64,000 nucleotides of DNA, taken from Hymenobacter artigasi (GTDB lineage Bacteria; Bacteroidota; Bacteroidia; Cytophagales; Hymenobacteraceae). Shown here piece after piece: positions 8,053 to 16,118 of the stretch. The notes under the pieces were generated by a model. It was not told the origin of the DNA. It saw only the letters and a program-made list of their open reading frames with translations, and did no database searches. The translations under genes and the position numbers were made by a program. Position 1 is the first letter of the stretch, and each line of letters opens with the position of its first letter. The DNA lies in NCBI RefSeq assembly GCF_012275535.1, contig NZ_JAAVTK010000010.1:124001-188000 (forward strand). Reading direction: 5' to 3'.

Positions 8053-9033
8053 CTAGTGCCGGTTATCCTCGCCGGCCAGCATGCTCAGGTAGCTGTCGTA
8101 GCGGGGCAGGGCAATGCGACCCTGGTCCACGGCTTCGCGCACGGCACAGCCGGGCTCGTGGGTGTGCTGGCAGTTGTGGTAGCGGCACTGGCCCAGCAGG
8201 GCGCGGAACTCGGGGAAGTAGCCGGCCAGCTCGGCGGGCGGCAAATCCACGAGGCCCAGCTCTTTGATGCCGGGCGTGTCGATAATGAAGGTGCCGGGGC
8301 GCACTTCCAGCATCTCGGCGAAGGTGGTGGTGTGCACGCCTTTATCGGAGAATTCGCTGATTTCGGCAGTTTTCAGGTCGAGGTCGGGCACCAGGGCATT
8401 GATGAGCGTGCTTTTACCCACGCCGGAGTGGCCGGCCAGCAGGCTCACTTTGCCATCAAGCAAGTGGTCGATTTCGGGCACGCCCTCGCCCGTAGTGGCG
8501 GCGCAGGTGCGGCTGGGGTAGCCCAGGCTGGCATACATGCCCGCAATCTGGGCCTGGTATTCGAAGCCGTCCTCGTCGTACAAATCGGTTTTGTTAAAGA
8601 GCAGTGTGACGGGAATGTGGTAGGCCTCGGCCGTCACCAAAAACCGGTCGATAAACCCGAACGAGGTAGCCGGGGATACCAGCGTCACGACCAGCAGCGC
8701 CTGGTCCAGATTGGCCGCTACGATGTGAACGTGGCCGGTTTTGTGCACCGAGCGGCGCACGATGTAGTTGCGGCGCGGCGCGATGTGCGAGATAACGCCC
8801 GCGCCTTCGGTCTGGGCTTCAATGCTGAAATCGACCAGGTCGCCCACGGCCAGCGGATTGCTGGCTTTCAAGCCCTTAATCTTGAATTTGCCGCGTAGGC
8901 GGCAGCGGTACAGCTGCCCGGTTCCAAGGCCGCGCACAATGTACCACGAGCCCGTGGACTTCACTACGATGCCGTGCAGCAGGCCGGTGGGGCCATCGGG
9001 GAGATAGGTATCGGCAGTGGTTGTCGTTGTCAT
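8053..9033 (-). CDS. rsgA: Ribosome small-subunit-dependent GTPase RsgA
   Basis: Late-stage 30S ribosome assembly GTPase. The circularly permuted G-motif order typical of RsgA is visible: an N-terminal OB-fold (KSTGSWYIVRG), then NKTD (G4), GHSGVGKSTLINAL (G1), the switch TTT and DTPGIKELG (G3). The C-terminus has the zinc-knuckle CRYHNCQHTHEPGCAV. At 326 residues it is full length. It overlaps waaA by 4 bp (the waaA TGA lies in the rsgA ATGA), so the two genes are probably translationally coupled in a waaA-rsgA operon read on the minus strand. Confidence 0.96.
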   Translation of the reverse strand: MTTTTTADTYLPDGPTGLLHGIVVKSTGSWYIVRGLGTGQLYRCRLRGKFKIKGLKASNPLAVGDLVDFSIEAQTEGAGVISHIAPRRNYIVRRSVHKTGHVHIVAANLDQALLVVTLVSPATSFGFIDRFLVTAEAYHIPVTLLFNKTDLYDEDGFEYQAQIAGMYASLGYPSRTCAATTGEGVPEIDHLLDGKVSLLAGHSGVGKSTLINALVPDLDLKTAEISEFSDKGVHTTTFAEMLEVRPGTFIIDTPGIKELGLVDLPPAELAGYFPEFRALLGQCRYHNCQHTHEPGCAVREAVDQGRIALPRYDSYLSMLAGEDNRH

Positions 9034-10280
9034 GCGGGAGTGAGGGTGCGCAGGGCCGCCATGATGGTGCGCGTGGCCCCGGCCTGGTCGTGCACGTAAT
9101 CGAGAATGGTGTCCTGGAGGCGCAGGCGGGCTTCGTTGGTGTTCCAGAGGTAAGTGAAGGCGGCTTCCAGCTCGGCGCCGCTGTGCACGGAGAAAGCGCC
9201 TTTCATCGCCACCAGCTCCACGGCCTCCTGAAACTTGCCGTATGTAGGCCCAAAAAACAGCGGCAGGCCGAACGCGGCCGCCTCCAGCGTGTTGTGCAGG
9301 CCCTTGCCGAACGCGCCGCCCACGTAGGCGTATTCGCCAAACCGATAGAGCTGGCTAAGCAAGCCCACGTTATCAAACAGCAGCACGCGGGCCTGAGCCA
9401 CGGTAGCCACGTCGGCCAGCGAGTAGCGCTGCACCGGCCCCGGCAGTGTGGTTTCCACCAGCCGCAGGTTGGTTTCCGTCACTTCGTGCGGGGCGATGAG
9501 CACGCGCAGCTCCGGGCCGTAGCGTGCCAGCAGCGGGCGCAGCACGGGCAAGTCTTCGGCCCAGCTGCTGCCCACCACCAGCACGGGCGCGCCGTCGGCC
9601 ACGAAGGCATCAACCAGCGGCAGCGAGCGGGCCGGGGCAAGCGCGGTGGCCACCACGGTATCGAAACGGGTATCGCCGGCCACGCTCACCTGTTGAACTC
9701 CGACGCCGCGCAGCAACTGGGCCGATGCTTCGTTCTGCGTGAAAATATGTGTGAAGCGTCCGAGTATTTTCCGGAAGAAGCCGCCCCAGGGCTTGAAAAA
9801 TACTTGCTCAGGCCGGAAAATAGCCGATACCACAATGGCCGGAATGCGGCGTTGAAACGCCTCATCCAGAAAATGATACCAGAACTCATACTTCACAAAT
9901 ACCACCAGGCGGGGCTGCACTGCATCCAGAAAAGCCCAGGCATTGGCGCGGGTATCCAGCGGGAGGTAGAAAATATAGTCGGCCCCCGACCAGTTTTTGC
10001 GAATTTCGTAGCCCGAGGGCGAGAAAAACGTGAGCACCACCTTGGTGCCGGGGTGCGCCTGCCGGTAGGCTTCTATCAGCGGGCGGCCCTGCTCAAACTC
10101 GCCCAGCGAGGCGCAGTGAAACCACACGCGGGGCGCGGCATCGGGCCCAATGGTTTGGTTAATGTGGGCCAGCAGCCCGCGCCGGCCCGCCACCCAGGCG
10201 GCGGCCTTGGGCACGAACGGCGCTAACAGCCGGAGCAACAGGCCATACAGGCCCAGGGCGGTATCGTAGAAGAAAAGCAA
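9030..10280 (-). CDS. waaA: 3-deoxy-D-manno-octulosonic acid (Kdo) transferase
   Basis: Inner-membrane glycosyltransferase (GT30) that attaches Kdo to lipid A precursor. The N-terminus is hydrophobic (LGLYGLLLRLLAPFV), followed by the WFHCASLGEFEQ segment with the family's catalytic Glu region. The C-terminal Rossmann domain has SWAEDLPVLRPLL, IAPHEV and the AYVGGAFGKGLHNTLEAAAFG donor-binding stretch. Length 416 is typical. The predicted start is TTG at 10280: the family N-terminus begins exactly here and no ATG is in frame nearby. A TAATTTTG box ends only 4 nt before it, so the mRNA may be leaderless. Confidence 0.94.
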   Translation of the reverse strand: MLFFYDTALGLYGLLLRLLAPFVPKAAAWVAGRRGLLAHINQTIGPDAAPRVWFHCASLGEFEQGRPLIEAYRQAHPGTKVVLTFFSPSGYEIRKNWSGADYIFYLPLDTRANAWAFLDAVQPRLVVFVKYEFWYHFLDEAFQRRIPAIVVSAIFRPEQVFFKPWGGFFRKILGRFTHIFTQNEASAQLLRGVGVQQVSVAGDTRFDTVVATALAPARSLPLVDAFVADGAPVLVVGSSWAEDLPVLRPLLARYGPELRVLIAPHEVTETNLRLVETTLPGPVQRYSLADVATVAQARVLLFDNVGLLSQLYRFGEYAYVGGAFGKGLHNTLEAAAFGLPLFFGPTYGKFQEAVELVAMKGAFSVHSGAELEAAFTYLWNTNEARLRLQDTILDYVHDQAGATRTIMAALRTLTPA

Positions 10281-10284
10281 GGCC

Positions 10285-10292
10285 CAAAATTA
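10285..10292 (-). promoter_or_regulatory. -7 promoter box for waaA-rsgA
   Basis: TAATTTTG on the minus strand with only 4 nt between it and the TTG start of waaA. This spacing would give a leaderless or nearly leaderless transcript. Confidence 0.5.
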
Positions 10293-10327
10293 CGCACTGC
10301 GCGCCCAGTCGATGTTTCGGGCCACGG

Positions 10328-10912
10328 TTAAATCTCCTTATCAGCTTCCCAGTCCACGGGGCAGGCCTCGCCGTTGTTCTCGTAGAACTGCAGGGCGTCA
10401 ATCATGCGCAGGGCTTCGCCGAGGCTGCGGCCCAAGGGCCGGTCGTTCACGAGCTGGTGGCGCACAATGCCGTCGCGGTCAATCAGAAACAGGCCCCGGT
10501 AGGCCATTGGTGAGCCCACATAAGTCATTTCACCTTGCTCGGTGTAGTCGTAGTGGCCGCCCAGCACGTCGTAGTTGGCCGAAATGGTTTTGGTGGCATC
10601 GGCCACCAGTGGGTAAGCCACGCCGGCAATGCCGCCCTGGTCGCGGGGCGTTTCCTGCCAGGCCAGGTGGGCGTAGTGCGAGTCGGTAGAGCAGCCCACC
10701 ACGGCCACGCCCCGGCGCTCAAACTCCGCCAGCCGGTCCTGAAATGCCAGAATTTCGGTGGGGCACACCCGGCTGAAATCAGCCGGGTAGAAGTAGAATA
10801 ATACGTGCTTCTTGCCCAGGTAACGGTCGAGCGAAAATTCTTCTTCGGTCTTGCCGCCAATCACGGCCGTGGCCTTGAAGGAAGGGGCGCGCTTGCCCAC
10901 GAGAACTGCCAT
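10328..10912 (-). CDS. Typical 2-Cys peroxiredoxin (AhpC/TSA family)
   Basis: Thiol peroxidase that reduces H2O2 and organic peroxides. The peroxidatic Cys is Cys50 in FSRVCPTE and the resolving Cys is Cys184 in GEACPVDW near the C-terminus, the layout of a typical 2-Cys enzyme. No signal peptide is present, so it should be cytoplasmic. At 194 residues it is of usual size. Start is ATG. No AhpF-like reductase lies nearby, so it probably depends on thioredoxin (inference). The upstream gap holds a degenerate family A palindrome and no clear -7 box. Confidence 0.93.
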   Translation of the reverse strand: MAVLVGKRAPSFKATAVIGGKTEEEFSLDRYLGKKHVLFYFYPADFSRVCPTEILAFQDRLAEFERRGVAVVGCSTDSHYAHLAWQETPRDQGGIAGVAYPLVADATKTISANYDVLGGHYDYTEQGEMTYVGSPMAYRGLFLIDRDGIVRHQLVNDRPLGRSLGEALRMIDALQFYENNGEACPVDWEADKEI

Positions 10913-10946
10913 GCGGAGAGAGAGAGTATTGGTTATTCGAATAATG

Positions 10947-11035
10947 TGTCATCCTGAGCGGAGCGAAGGACCTTCTCACCGATGAACGAAAGTCGGTCTA
11001 ACGTAATAAGGTCCTTCGCTCTGCTCAGGATGACA
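10947..11035. repeat. Intergenic palindrome, family A, copy 3
   Basis: Arms beginning TGTCATCCTGAGCGGAGCGA and ending GCTCAGGATGACA, matched over about 28 bp with a few mismatches. It lies between the aspartate kinase stop and the peroxiredoxin start. Confidence 0.85.
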
Positions 11036-11075
11036 AACGCGTTATCTGCTGGCTAGGTTGGCGCTGCCTTCAGCC

Positions 11076-12362
11076 TCAGCCCTGGCACACAAACTGAAAC
11101 GTGTGGCGCGTGCGCTGCTCCAGCAGCAGGCGTTTGCCAGCCGTGAGGCGCGCAATGCTAGCCGCATCGTAGTTTTTGATGGTGAACAGCGTGAGCCCGG
11201 TATTGTAGTGCAGCGTGAACTGCTCGCGCAGCAAATCGAGCAGCTGGTGCACCCGCCGTTCCGAAAAATCGACACATACCGAAAAGCTGATGGCCGAGTT
11301 CTGCATCACGTTAATCTTGAGTTTGGCCTGCGCCAGCGCCGCGAAAATCACCGCCATATTCTCTTCCGAGATAAACGAAAAATCCTTGCTCGCGAAGGAC
11401 AGCAGCGCCTGGTCCGTCTTCCGGATAAAGGCCGGGGCCAGCGCCGGGTGCTGACACTCGTGAATGAGCGTGCCCGCCGCCTCGGGGTCCAGAAACGACT
11501 TCACGCGCAGCGGAATGTTGCGGTCGGCCAGCGGTTTCAGCGTTTTGGGGTGGATGACGGACGCGCCGTAATACGCCATCTCAATTGTTTCGCGGTAGCT
11601 GATTTCGGGGTAGCACACCGTGTCGGGGAAGATTTTGGGGTCGGCGTTCAGCAGGCCCGCCACATCTTTCCAGATGGTCACCGACTCGGCCCGCAGGCAG
11701 TAGGCCAAGATGGCGGCCGTGTAGTCGGAGCCCTCGCGGCCGAGGGTTGTAGTGCGGCCGTCGGCGGTGCCGCCCAGGAAGCCTTGGGTCACTACTAGGC
11801 CCCTTGCCAAGAGTGGGGGCAAAGCCGCGTCGATGTTGCGCTCGGTGGCGGCCCAGTCCACACGGGCCTCGCGCCAGTTGCCATCTGTGCAGATGAGGGA
11901 CCGGCAGTCGAGCCACTGCGCCCCTAAGGCTTTTGCCATGATGAGCGACGACAGCAACTCGCCGTAGCCTACAATCTGGTCGTACTGCTGGTCATAGTCA
12001 CCGGGCATCACGCCGCCCAGCCGCTCCGGCAATTCTTCCAGCAGGGTGCCCAGAGTGACCCCACCGTAGCCCAGGCCCGGCACCCCAAACTTGTCGTCGG
12101 GCTCGGAAGCCACGGCATCGGCTACCCCGCAGTGAAACTGGTCCAAGGTCCGTAGCTTCTCAGTGTAAGCCTGTCCAGCATACGCCAACTCATAAATCTC
12201 CTCCAGAGCATTAGTCGTCTTACCCATCGCCGACACCACAATCACCAGCGGCCCTTTTGGCCCAAAGTCCCGCACGATGCGGCAGAGGTTGAGAATAGCC
12301 GCCGCATCCTTCACCGACGCGCCGCCAAATTTGTACACCTGAAGTCCCTGTCCCTGTTCCAT
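11076..12362 (-). CDS. Aspartate kinase (monofunctional)
   Basis: Phosphorylates aspartate, the first step towards lysine, threonine and methionine. The N-terminal amino-acid kinase domain starts VYKFGGASVKDA and contains VVSAMGKTTNAL, GYGELLSS, TTTLGREGSDYTAA and the LLNADPKIFP region. ACT-type regulatory repeats follow from about residue 300 (LLSFASKDFSFISEENMAVIF and the IKNYDAAS area), so feedback control by an end product is likely. The open frame runs back to 12563, but ATG at 12362 gives the family N-terminus (MEQGQGLQVYKFGG) and sits 6 nt after a TACTTTTG box, implying a nearly leaderless mRNA. It is 428 residues long with no homoserine dehydrogenase fusion, and is divergent from fbp. 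Confidence 0.95.
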   Translation of the reverse strand: MEQGQGLQVYKFGGASVKDAAAILNLCRIVRDFGPKGPLVIVVSAMGKTTNALEEIYELAYAGQAYTEKLRTLDQFHCGVADAVASEPDDKFGVPGLGYGGVTLGTLLEELPERLGGVMPGDYDQQYDQIVGYGELLSSLIMAKALGAQWLDCRSLICTDGNWREARVDWAATERNIDAALPPLLARGLVVTQGFLGGTADGRTTTLGREGSDYTAAILAYCLRAESVTIWKDVAGLLNADPKIFPDTVCYPEISYRETIEMAYYGASVIHPKTLKPLADRNIPLRVKSFLDPEAAGTLIHECQHPALAPAFIRKTDQALLSFASKDFSFISEENMAVIFAALAQAKLKINVMQNSAISFSVCVDFSERRVHQLLDLLREQFTLHYNTGLTLFTIKNYDAASIARLTAGKRLLLEQRTRHTFQFVCQG

Positions 12363-12368
12363 AGACCC

Positions 12369-12376
12369 CAAAAGTA
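12369..12376 (-). promoter_or_regulatory. -7 promoter box for aspartate kinase
   Basis: TACTTTTG on the minus strand with a 6-nt gap to the ATG at 12362. It supports choosing that start over upstream alternatives. Confidence 0.55.
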
Positions 12377-12505
12377 GCGCCGCCGGCCGCAAATGCGGTT
12401 TTCCAGGCGCTTTGCCGCCACTGCCGGGCCTTCTGCCAGGGCTTGGATATGCTCTGATAAAAATCCGCTGCCAAAGCAACCGATTGCACTTCGCCCCCGC
12501 TAGAG

Positions 12506-12513
12506 TAGCTTTG
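12506..12513 (+). promoter_or_regulatory. Promoter of fbp
   Basis: TAGCTTTG (-7) with a TTG at 12484-12486 and a 19-nt spacer, close to the Bacteroidota -33/-7 arrangement. The fbp ATG is 41 nt downstream. Confidence 0.6.
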
Positions 12514-12554
12514 TTGAGCATTCCCGCTACCTCATTTCGACTCCCAACTCGCTT

Positions 12555-13610
12555 ATGGACCACAATAAACTGGCCCTACCCGTCGGCACTACCCTCGACC
12601 GTTTCATCATGCGCAAGCAGGAAGATTTCCCTTACGCCACGGGGGAACTCTCTCAGCTACTGCGCGATATCGCCCTGGCCGCCAAGATTGTAAACCGCGA
12701 AATCAACCGCTCCGGCCTCATCGATATTGCAGGCGCCTACGGCAGCCAGAACATCCAGGGCGAGGACCAGCAAAAGCTCGACGTCATTGCCAACATCCGC
12801 TTCATCCGCGCCCTGCGCAACGGGGGCGAAGTCTGCACCATCATCTCCGAGGAGGACGATGAGATGATTCAGACCGGCAACAATCAGGGCAAGTATGTGG
12901 TGGCCATCGACCCGCTCGACGGGTCGAGCAACATCGATGTAAACGTGAGCATCGGCACCATTTTCAGCATCTACCGCCGCGTATCGCCCACCGGCCGCGA
13001 GGGCACCGTGGCCGACTGCCAGCAGCCCGGCACCCACCAGGTGGCCGCCGGCTACGTCATCTACGGCTCCAGCACCATGATGGTCTACACGACCGGCAAC
13101 GGTGTGAATGGCTTCACCTACGAGCATTCGCTGGGCGAATTCTTCCTCTCGCACCCCGATATTCAGACGCCCAAAACCGGCACTGTCTATTCCATCAACG
13201 AGGGCAGCTCCGAGTCGTTTGCGCCCGGCGTGGCGGCCTTCGTGAAGCAGTGCAAAGACCAGCACTTTTCAGCCCGCTACATCGGCTCGCTCGTTGCCGA
13301 TTTTCACCGCAACCTGCTCAAGGGCGGTATATACATCTATCCCGCCACCGCCAAAAGCCCCAACGGCAAGCTGCGCCTCATGTACGAGTGCAACCCCCTG
13401 GCCTTCATCGTGGAACAGGCTGGCGGCAAGAGCAGCAACGGCAATCGGCGCACCATGGAAATCGAGCCCCAGACGCCGCACGAGCGTTGCCCCGTTTTCA
13501 TCGGCAGCAAAGACCTCGTGGAGCAGGCCGAAGCCCTGATTGCCCTGCACCTGCAGGCCAAAGAGCAGCCCGCCAAAGAGGCCAAAACCAAAGTCGATAC
13601 CGCTAAATAA
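12555..13610 (+). CDS. fbp: Fructose-1,6-bisphosphatase, class I
   Basis: Gluconeogenic phosphatase that converts fructose-1,6-bisphosphate to fructose-6-phosphate. Metal-binding acidic residues are in SEEDDE (98-103) and the family signature DPLDGSSNID (119-128). KGGIYIYPAT and the GKLRLMYECNPLAF substrate segment follow. Length is 351 residues, with a short Lys/Ala-rich C-terminal tail (about 12 residues beyond the fold). Start is ATG behind a recognisable promoter at 12506-12513. It is divergent from aspartate kinase and followed by a family B repeat plus a perfect palindromic terminator. Confidence 0.97.
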   Translation: MDHNKLALPVGTTLDRFIMRKQEDFPYATGELSQLLRDIALAAKIVNREINRSGLIDIAGAYGSQNIQGEDQQKLDVIANIRFIRALRNGGEVCTIISEEDDEMIQTGNNQGKYVVAIDPLDGSSNIDVNVSIGTIFSIYRRVSPTGREGTVADCQQPGTHQVAAGYVIYGSSTMMVYTTGNGVNGFTYEHSLGEFFLSHPDIQTPKTGTVYSINEGSSESFAPGVAAFVKQCKDQHFSARYIGSLVADFHRNLLKGGIYIYPATAKSPNGKLRLMYECNPLAFIVEQAGGKSSNGNRRTMEIEPQTPHERCPVFIGSKDLVEQAEALIALHLQAKEQPAKEAKTKVDTAK

Positions 13611-13617
13611 GCACCCC

Positions 13618-13710
13618 GTCATGCTGAGCTTGCCGAAGCATTTCGCGTGCTTTAGTAATCAATACTGAATCAACGAAGTGGTAGAGATGCTTCGGCAAGG
13701 TCAGCATGAC
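13618..13710. repeat. Intergenic palindrome, family B, copy 1
   Basis: Arms GTCATGCTGAGCTTGCCGAA and its imperfect complement ending GGTCAGCATGAC. It follows the fbp stop by 7 nt and directly precedes the terminator palindrome at 13715. Confidence 0.85.
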
Positions 13711-13714
13711 CGTT

Positions 13715-13778
13715 CCTGCAGCCACAACAAAAAAGCCGTTCCTGATATCAGGAACGGCTTTTTTGTTGTGGCTGCAGG
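13715..13778. terminator. Perfect 64-bp palindrome / bidirectional terminator
   Basis: Zero-spacer perfect palindrome centred on GATATC with 32-nt arms containing AAAAAAGCCGTTCCTGAT. T-runs occur on both strands. It separates the convergent fbp and DUF5606 genes. Confidence 0.9.
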
Positions 13779-13783
13779 TCGAA

Positions 13784-14401
13784 CTACTCGGCCTTCTTGC
13801 GGCTTTTCTTGGCCGGGGCGGTAGCCTCCGGGTTGCCTTCGGCGGTTGGTGCTTCATCGGCTGCGCCAATTACGCCACCGGTGCTCAGGGGCTCGTCGGC
13901 GCTGGGCTCGGTGTCGGCTTTAGAGGCTTTGGCCGATTTGGCTTTTGCTTTCGGCGCTTCTTCCGTCGTTGCTGGTGCTTCTTCGGTGGCTTCGGCAGCA
14001 GCGGCCTCCTGGTAGGGGCGGTGCTTGCTCACGATGCCGTACCAGCTGGCCAGTTTCTTAATATCGGACAGGTACACGCGGTCGCGGTCGTAGTCGGGAA
14101 TCACGCCGGCCAGGAAACCGGTCAGCTCATCCTCGCTCGACTTGGCCGTCACGGGCGATGCCGCGCCATGCTTCTGGTAGATGCGCTCGAATACTTCCGT
14201 CAGCGGCACCGTCTCTTCGGGGTCTTGAGTGTAAATGGAAATCTCCGACAGCAGCGACACCTTGTTGCGGGCCGGGGCCAGCGTGCGGGTTGCTTTTTCG
14301 TCGAGGCTCTCGACCAACACGCCGTGGCGGGCGGCGCGCACCAGGCGGTACAGGCCGGGCATGCCGCTGATGGCGGCCAACTCTTGCAATTCGTAGGGCA
14401 T
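13784..14401 (-). CDS. DUF5606 family protein
   Basis: Conserved Bacteroidota protein of unknown function. The N-terminal 60 residues carry the family signature (LAAISGMPGLYRLV, then HGVLVESLDEK and the SEISIYT strand), an SH3-like small domain. A second helical part runs to about 130 with YDRDRVYLSDIKKLASWYG. The last 70 residues are low-complexity Ala/Glu/Lys/Pro (EATEEAPATTEEAPK and a final KKSRKK), probably disordered. Start is ATG at 14401, flush against the word-hairpin 14421-14505. The N-terminal family call is firm; the tail varies between species and no function is inferred from it. Confidence 0.87.
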   Translation of the reverse strand: MPYELQELAAISGMPGLYRLVRAARHGVLVESLDEKATRTLAPARNKVSLLSEISIYTQDPEETVPLTEVFERIYQKHGAASPVTAKSSEDELTGFLAGVIPDYDRDRVYLSDIKKLASWYGIVSKHRPYQEAAAAEATEEAPATTEEAPKAKAKSAKASKADTEPSADEPLSTGGVIGAADEAPTAEGNPEATAPAKKSRKKAE

Positions 14402-14420
14402 TTTTGGGAATATTGAGAAT

Positions 14421-14505
14421 GAAGAATGAAAAGAAAGAATGAGGAATGAAGCAAGAAACGCCGTTGGGCCATTTCACCAGCTTCATTCCTCATTCCTCCT
14501 TCTTC
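14421..14505. repeat. Word-hairpin element, word GAATGA/GAGGAATGA
   Basis: Left arm 14421-14455 contains repeated GAATGA-type words and the right arm 14481-14505 their complement (CTTCATTCCTCATTCCTCC). It occupies most of the gap between two minus-strand genes. Confidence 0.8.
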
Positions 14506-14521
14506 AGGGCAAAACTACGGA

Positions 14522-14980
14522 TTATTGTCCTTCCGTCGCGTTCGAGCCCGTCACGCCGAGCTTGAACACGATGGGCAGGCTGGTCAGAATTGGATATTCC
14601 GGGGCCTTGAACTTCAGCAGGCGCACCACGCGCAGGGCCTCTTCGCCCGTGCCGCCGCCCACCTGCTTCACCAGCTTCACCCCCGACATGGTGCCGTCCG
14701 GGTTCAGCGTGAAGCTCACAATGCACTGGCCCTGAATGCGGTTGCGCTTAGCCATTAGTGGGTACTTCAGCTCCTTGCCAATGAAGTCGTACATGGCTAC
14801 CTGGCCACCTTCGTAGTATTCAGCCACCGGAATCACCTTGCCGGCCGACCCAATGCCCGTGCCCTTCTCGGCCTGCGACTTGGGCGGCGCCGTATTGGGA
14901 GTGGTTTGGGCGGCGGCCGGCGCGGCGGCCAGCAGCAGCAAGCCCAAGGCAAGCTGCGGAATGGAAATATTTTTGGTCAT
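14522..14980 (-). CDS. Small periplasmic protein with TonB C-terminal domain
   Basis: 152-residue exported protein. A signal peptide (LALGLLLLAAAPAAAQ) is followed by a short linker, then a TonB_C-type fold from about residue 60: GKELKYPLMAKRNRIQGQCIVSFTLNPDGTM is the usual 'YP-x-A-...-G-x-v-x-v-x-F' pattern. Unlike true TonB there is no N-terminal transmembrane anchor with a Pro-rich spanner, so it may be a free periplasmic energy-transducer relative rather than a working TonB (inference). ATG at 14980 gives the signal peptide; the frame is open upstream but overlaps engB. It lies 82 bp downstream of engB on the same strand. Confidence 0.82.
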   Translation of the reverse strand: MTKNISIPQLALGLLLLAAAPAAAQTTPNTAPPKSQAEKGTGIGSAGKVIPVAEYYEGGQVAMYDFIGKELKYPLMAKRNRIQGQCIVSFTLNPDGTMSGVKLVKQVGGGTGEEALRVVRLLKFKAPEYPILTSLPIVFKLGVTGSNATEGQ

Positions 14981-15062
14981 GATGTAAATAAAGGGCGGAG
15001 GAAAACAGGAGGAAAATGCAGCCCATGCGGGCCAGTGGGTGGTTGGCAATTTCGGGGCCAAT

Positions 15063-15683
15063 CTACGCATTGGCGGCGGCATCGGCCACCCATTGCTCGT
15101 TCACGTCGGTAATAAAATTCAGCACTTCGTCGCGGCCCAGGCCGGTCTCGGCCGAGGTCAGGAAGTAGCGCGGCAGCTCGTCCCAGATTTCGCTCATCTT
15201 GCGCAGGTACTCGGTCAGCAGGGCCTTGGTCTGGGCCGTCGACTGCTTGTCGGCTTTCGTGAAAATCATCACGAAGGGAATGCCCTCTTCGCCCAGCTTT
15301 TCCATGAATTCCAAATCGGCGGCCTGCGGCGCGTGGCGCGAGTCAATCAGCACACACACGCACATCAGGTTGGCCCGGTTGCGCAGGTAGTAATTAATCA
15401 TCTTGGCCCATTCGGCCCGCGAAGTCTTGCTCACCTTGGCGTAGCCGTAGCCCGGCAAATCGACCAGAAACCAGTTGTCGTTGATGACGAAATGATTAAT
15501 TAATTGCGTCTTGCCCGGCGAGGACGACGTTTTGGCCAGCGCCTTGCGCTCCGTCAGCATATTAATAAGCGACGATTTTCCCACGTTGGAGCGGCCGATA
15601 AAAGCGTATTCGGGCAGCGTAGGAGCGGGGCATAAGTCGGCCCGCGAATTACTCATTAGAAAGCGCGCGTCGTGAATAACCAT
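15063..15683 (-). CDS. engB: Ribosome biogenesis GTP-binding protein EngB (YihA/YsxC)
   Basis: Essential small GTPase needed for assembly of the large ribosomal subunit. Motifs: GRSNVGKSSLIN (G1), the TSSPGKTQ switch I, DLPGYGYA (G3), TKADK (G4) and the C-terminal TSAETGLG (G5). ATG at 15683 gives MVIHDARFLMSNSR, the expected family N-terminus; an upstream ATG at 15716 would add 11 residues. The product is 206 residues, normal for the family. A weak TAATTTTA element lies at 15721-15728. It may share a transcript with the TonB-domain gene downstream. Confidence 0.94.
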   Translation of the reverse strand: MVIHDARFLMSNSRADLCPAPTLPEYAFIGRSNVGKSSLINMLTERKALAKTSSSPGKTQLINHFVINDNWFLVDLPGYGYAKVSKTSRAEWAKMINYYLRNRANLMCVCVLIDSRHAPQAADLEFMEKLGEEGIPFVMIFTKADKQSTAQTKALLTEYLRKMSEIWDELPRYFLTSAETGLGRDEVLNFITDVNEQWVADAAANA

Positions 15684-16118
15684 AGATAAGGCGGAGAATA
15701 AACGGGGAATTAACAAGCTGTAAAATTACGCCGGAATGCTACCTGACGCCGAATAAATAAAAATGCGTCAATGGATGGCTATTTCATTGGTGCTTCTATA
15801 TTTGCGCGGCATGCCAGCCAAACCAGCCAGCCACTGCCGCCGAACTCGACCACACCTGAATGGCCGAAATTTTGCCTAAAACCGCATTTCGCAACCAAAC
15901 AGCCTATCTTTGCCCGTCGTTGGCTTTGCCATGGCGTGTCTTCGTGTGGGCTTTTCGTCCCAATAGTCGGTTACCTTCTGCGCAAAAGCGCATTAAAGCC
16001 TAACCCTATCGCGGTTTTTCAGTATAAGCCCAAAATATAGTTTTCTGCGGCTGCTCCGGCGGCGCACCCTTCCCTTACAATCCCTTCAGAAATTTCTTTT
16101 TTTCAAATCTCTCCTCAA
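15684..16118. other. Intergenic region between engB and the OmpA-family gene
   Basis: 435 bp with divergent flanking genes. I see no convincing gene: an 89-codon frame at 15771-16040 has no recognisable domain and no signal peptide. A TATCTTTG box at 15905-15912 is the best promoter candidate for the OmpA-family gene and would give a leader of about 200 nt. Confidence 0.5.
15905..15912 (+). promoter_or_regulatory. Candidate -7 box for the OmpA-family gene
   Basis: TATCTTTG, matching TAnnTTTG, about 206 nt upstream of the ATG. The implied leader is long, so a closer promoter cannot be excluded. Confidence 0.4.

Noticed and set aside
15771..16040. 89-codon open frame upstream of the OmpA-family gene
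   Set aside because: No family similarity, signal peptide or ordered domain; it spans the candidate promoter of the next gene.
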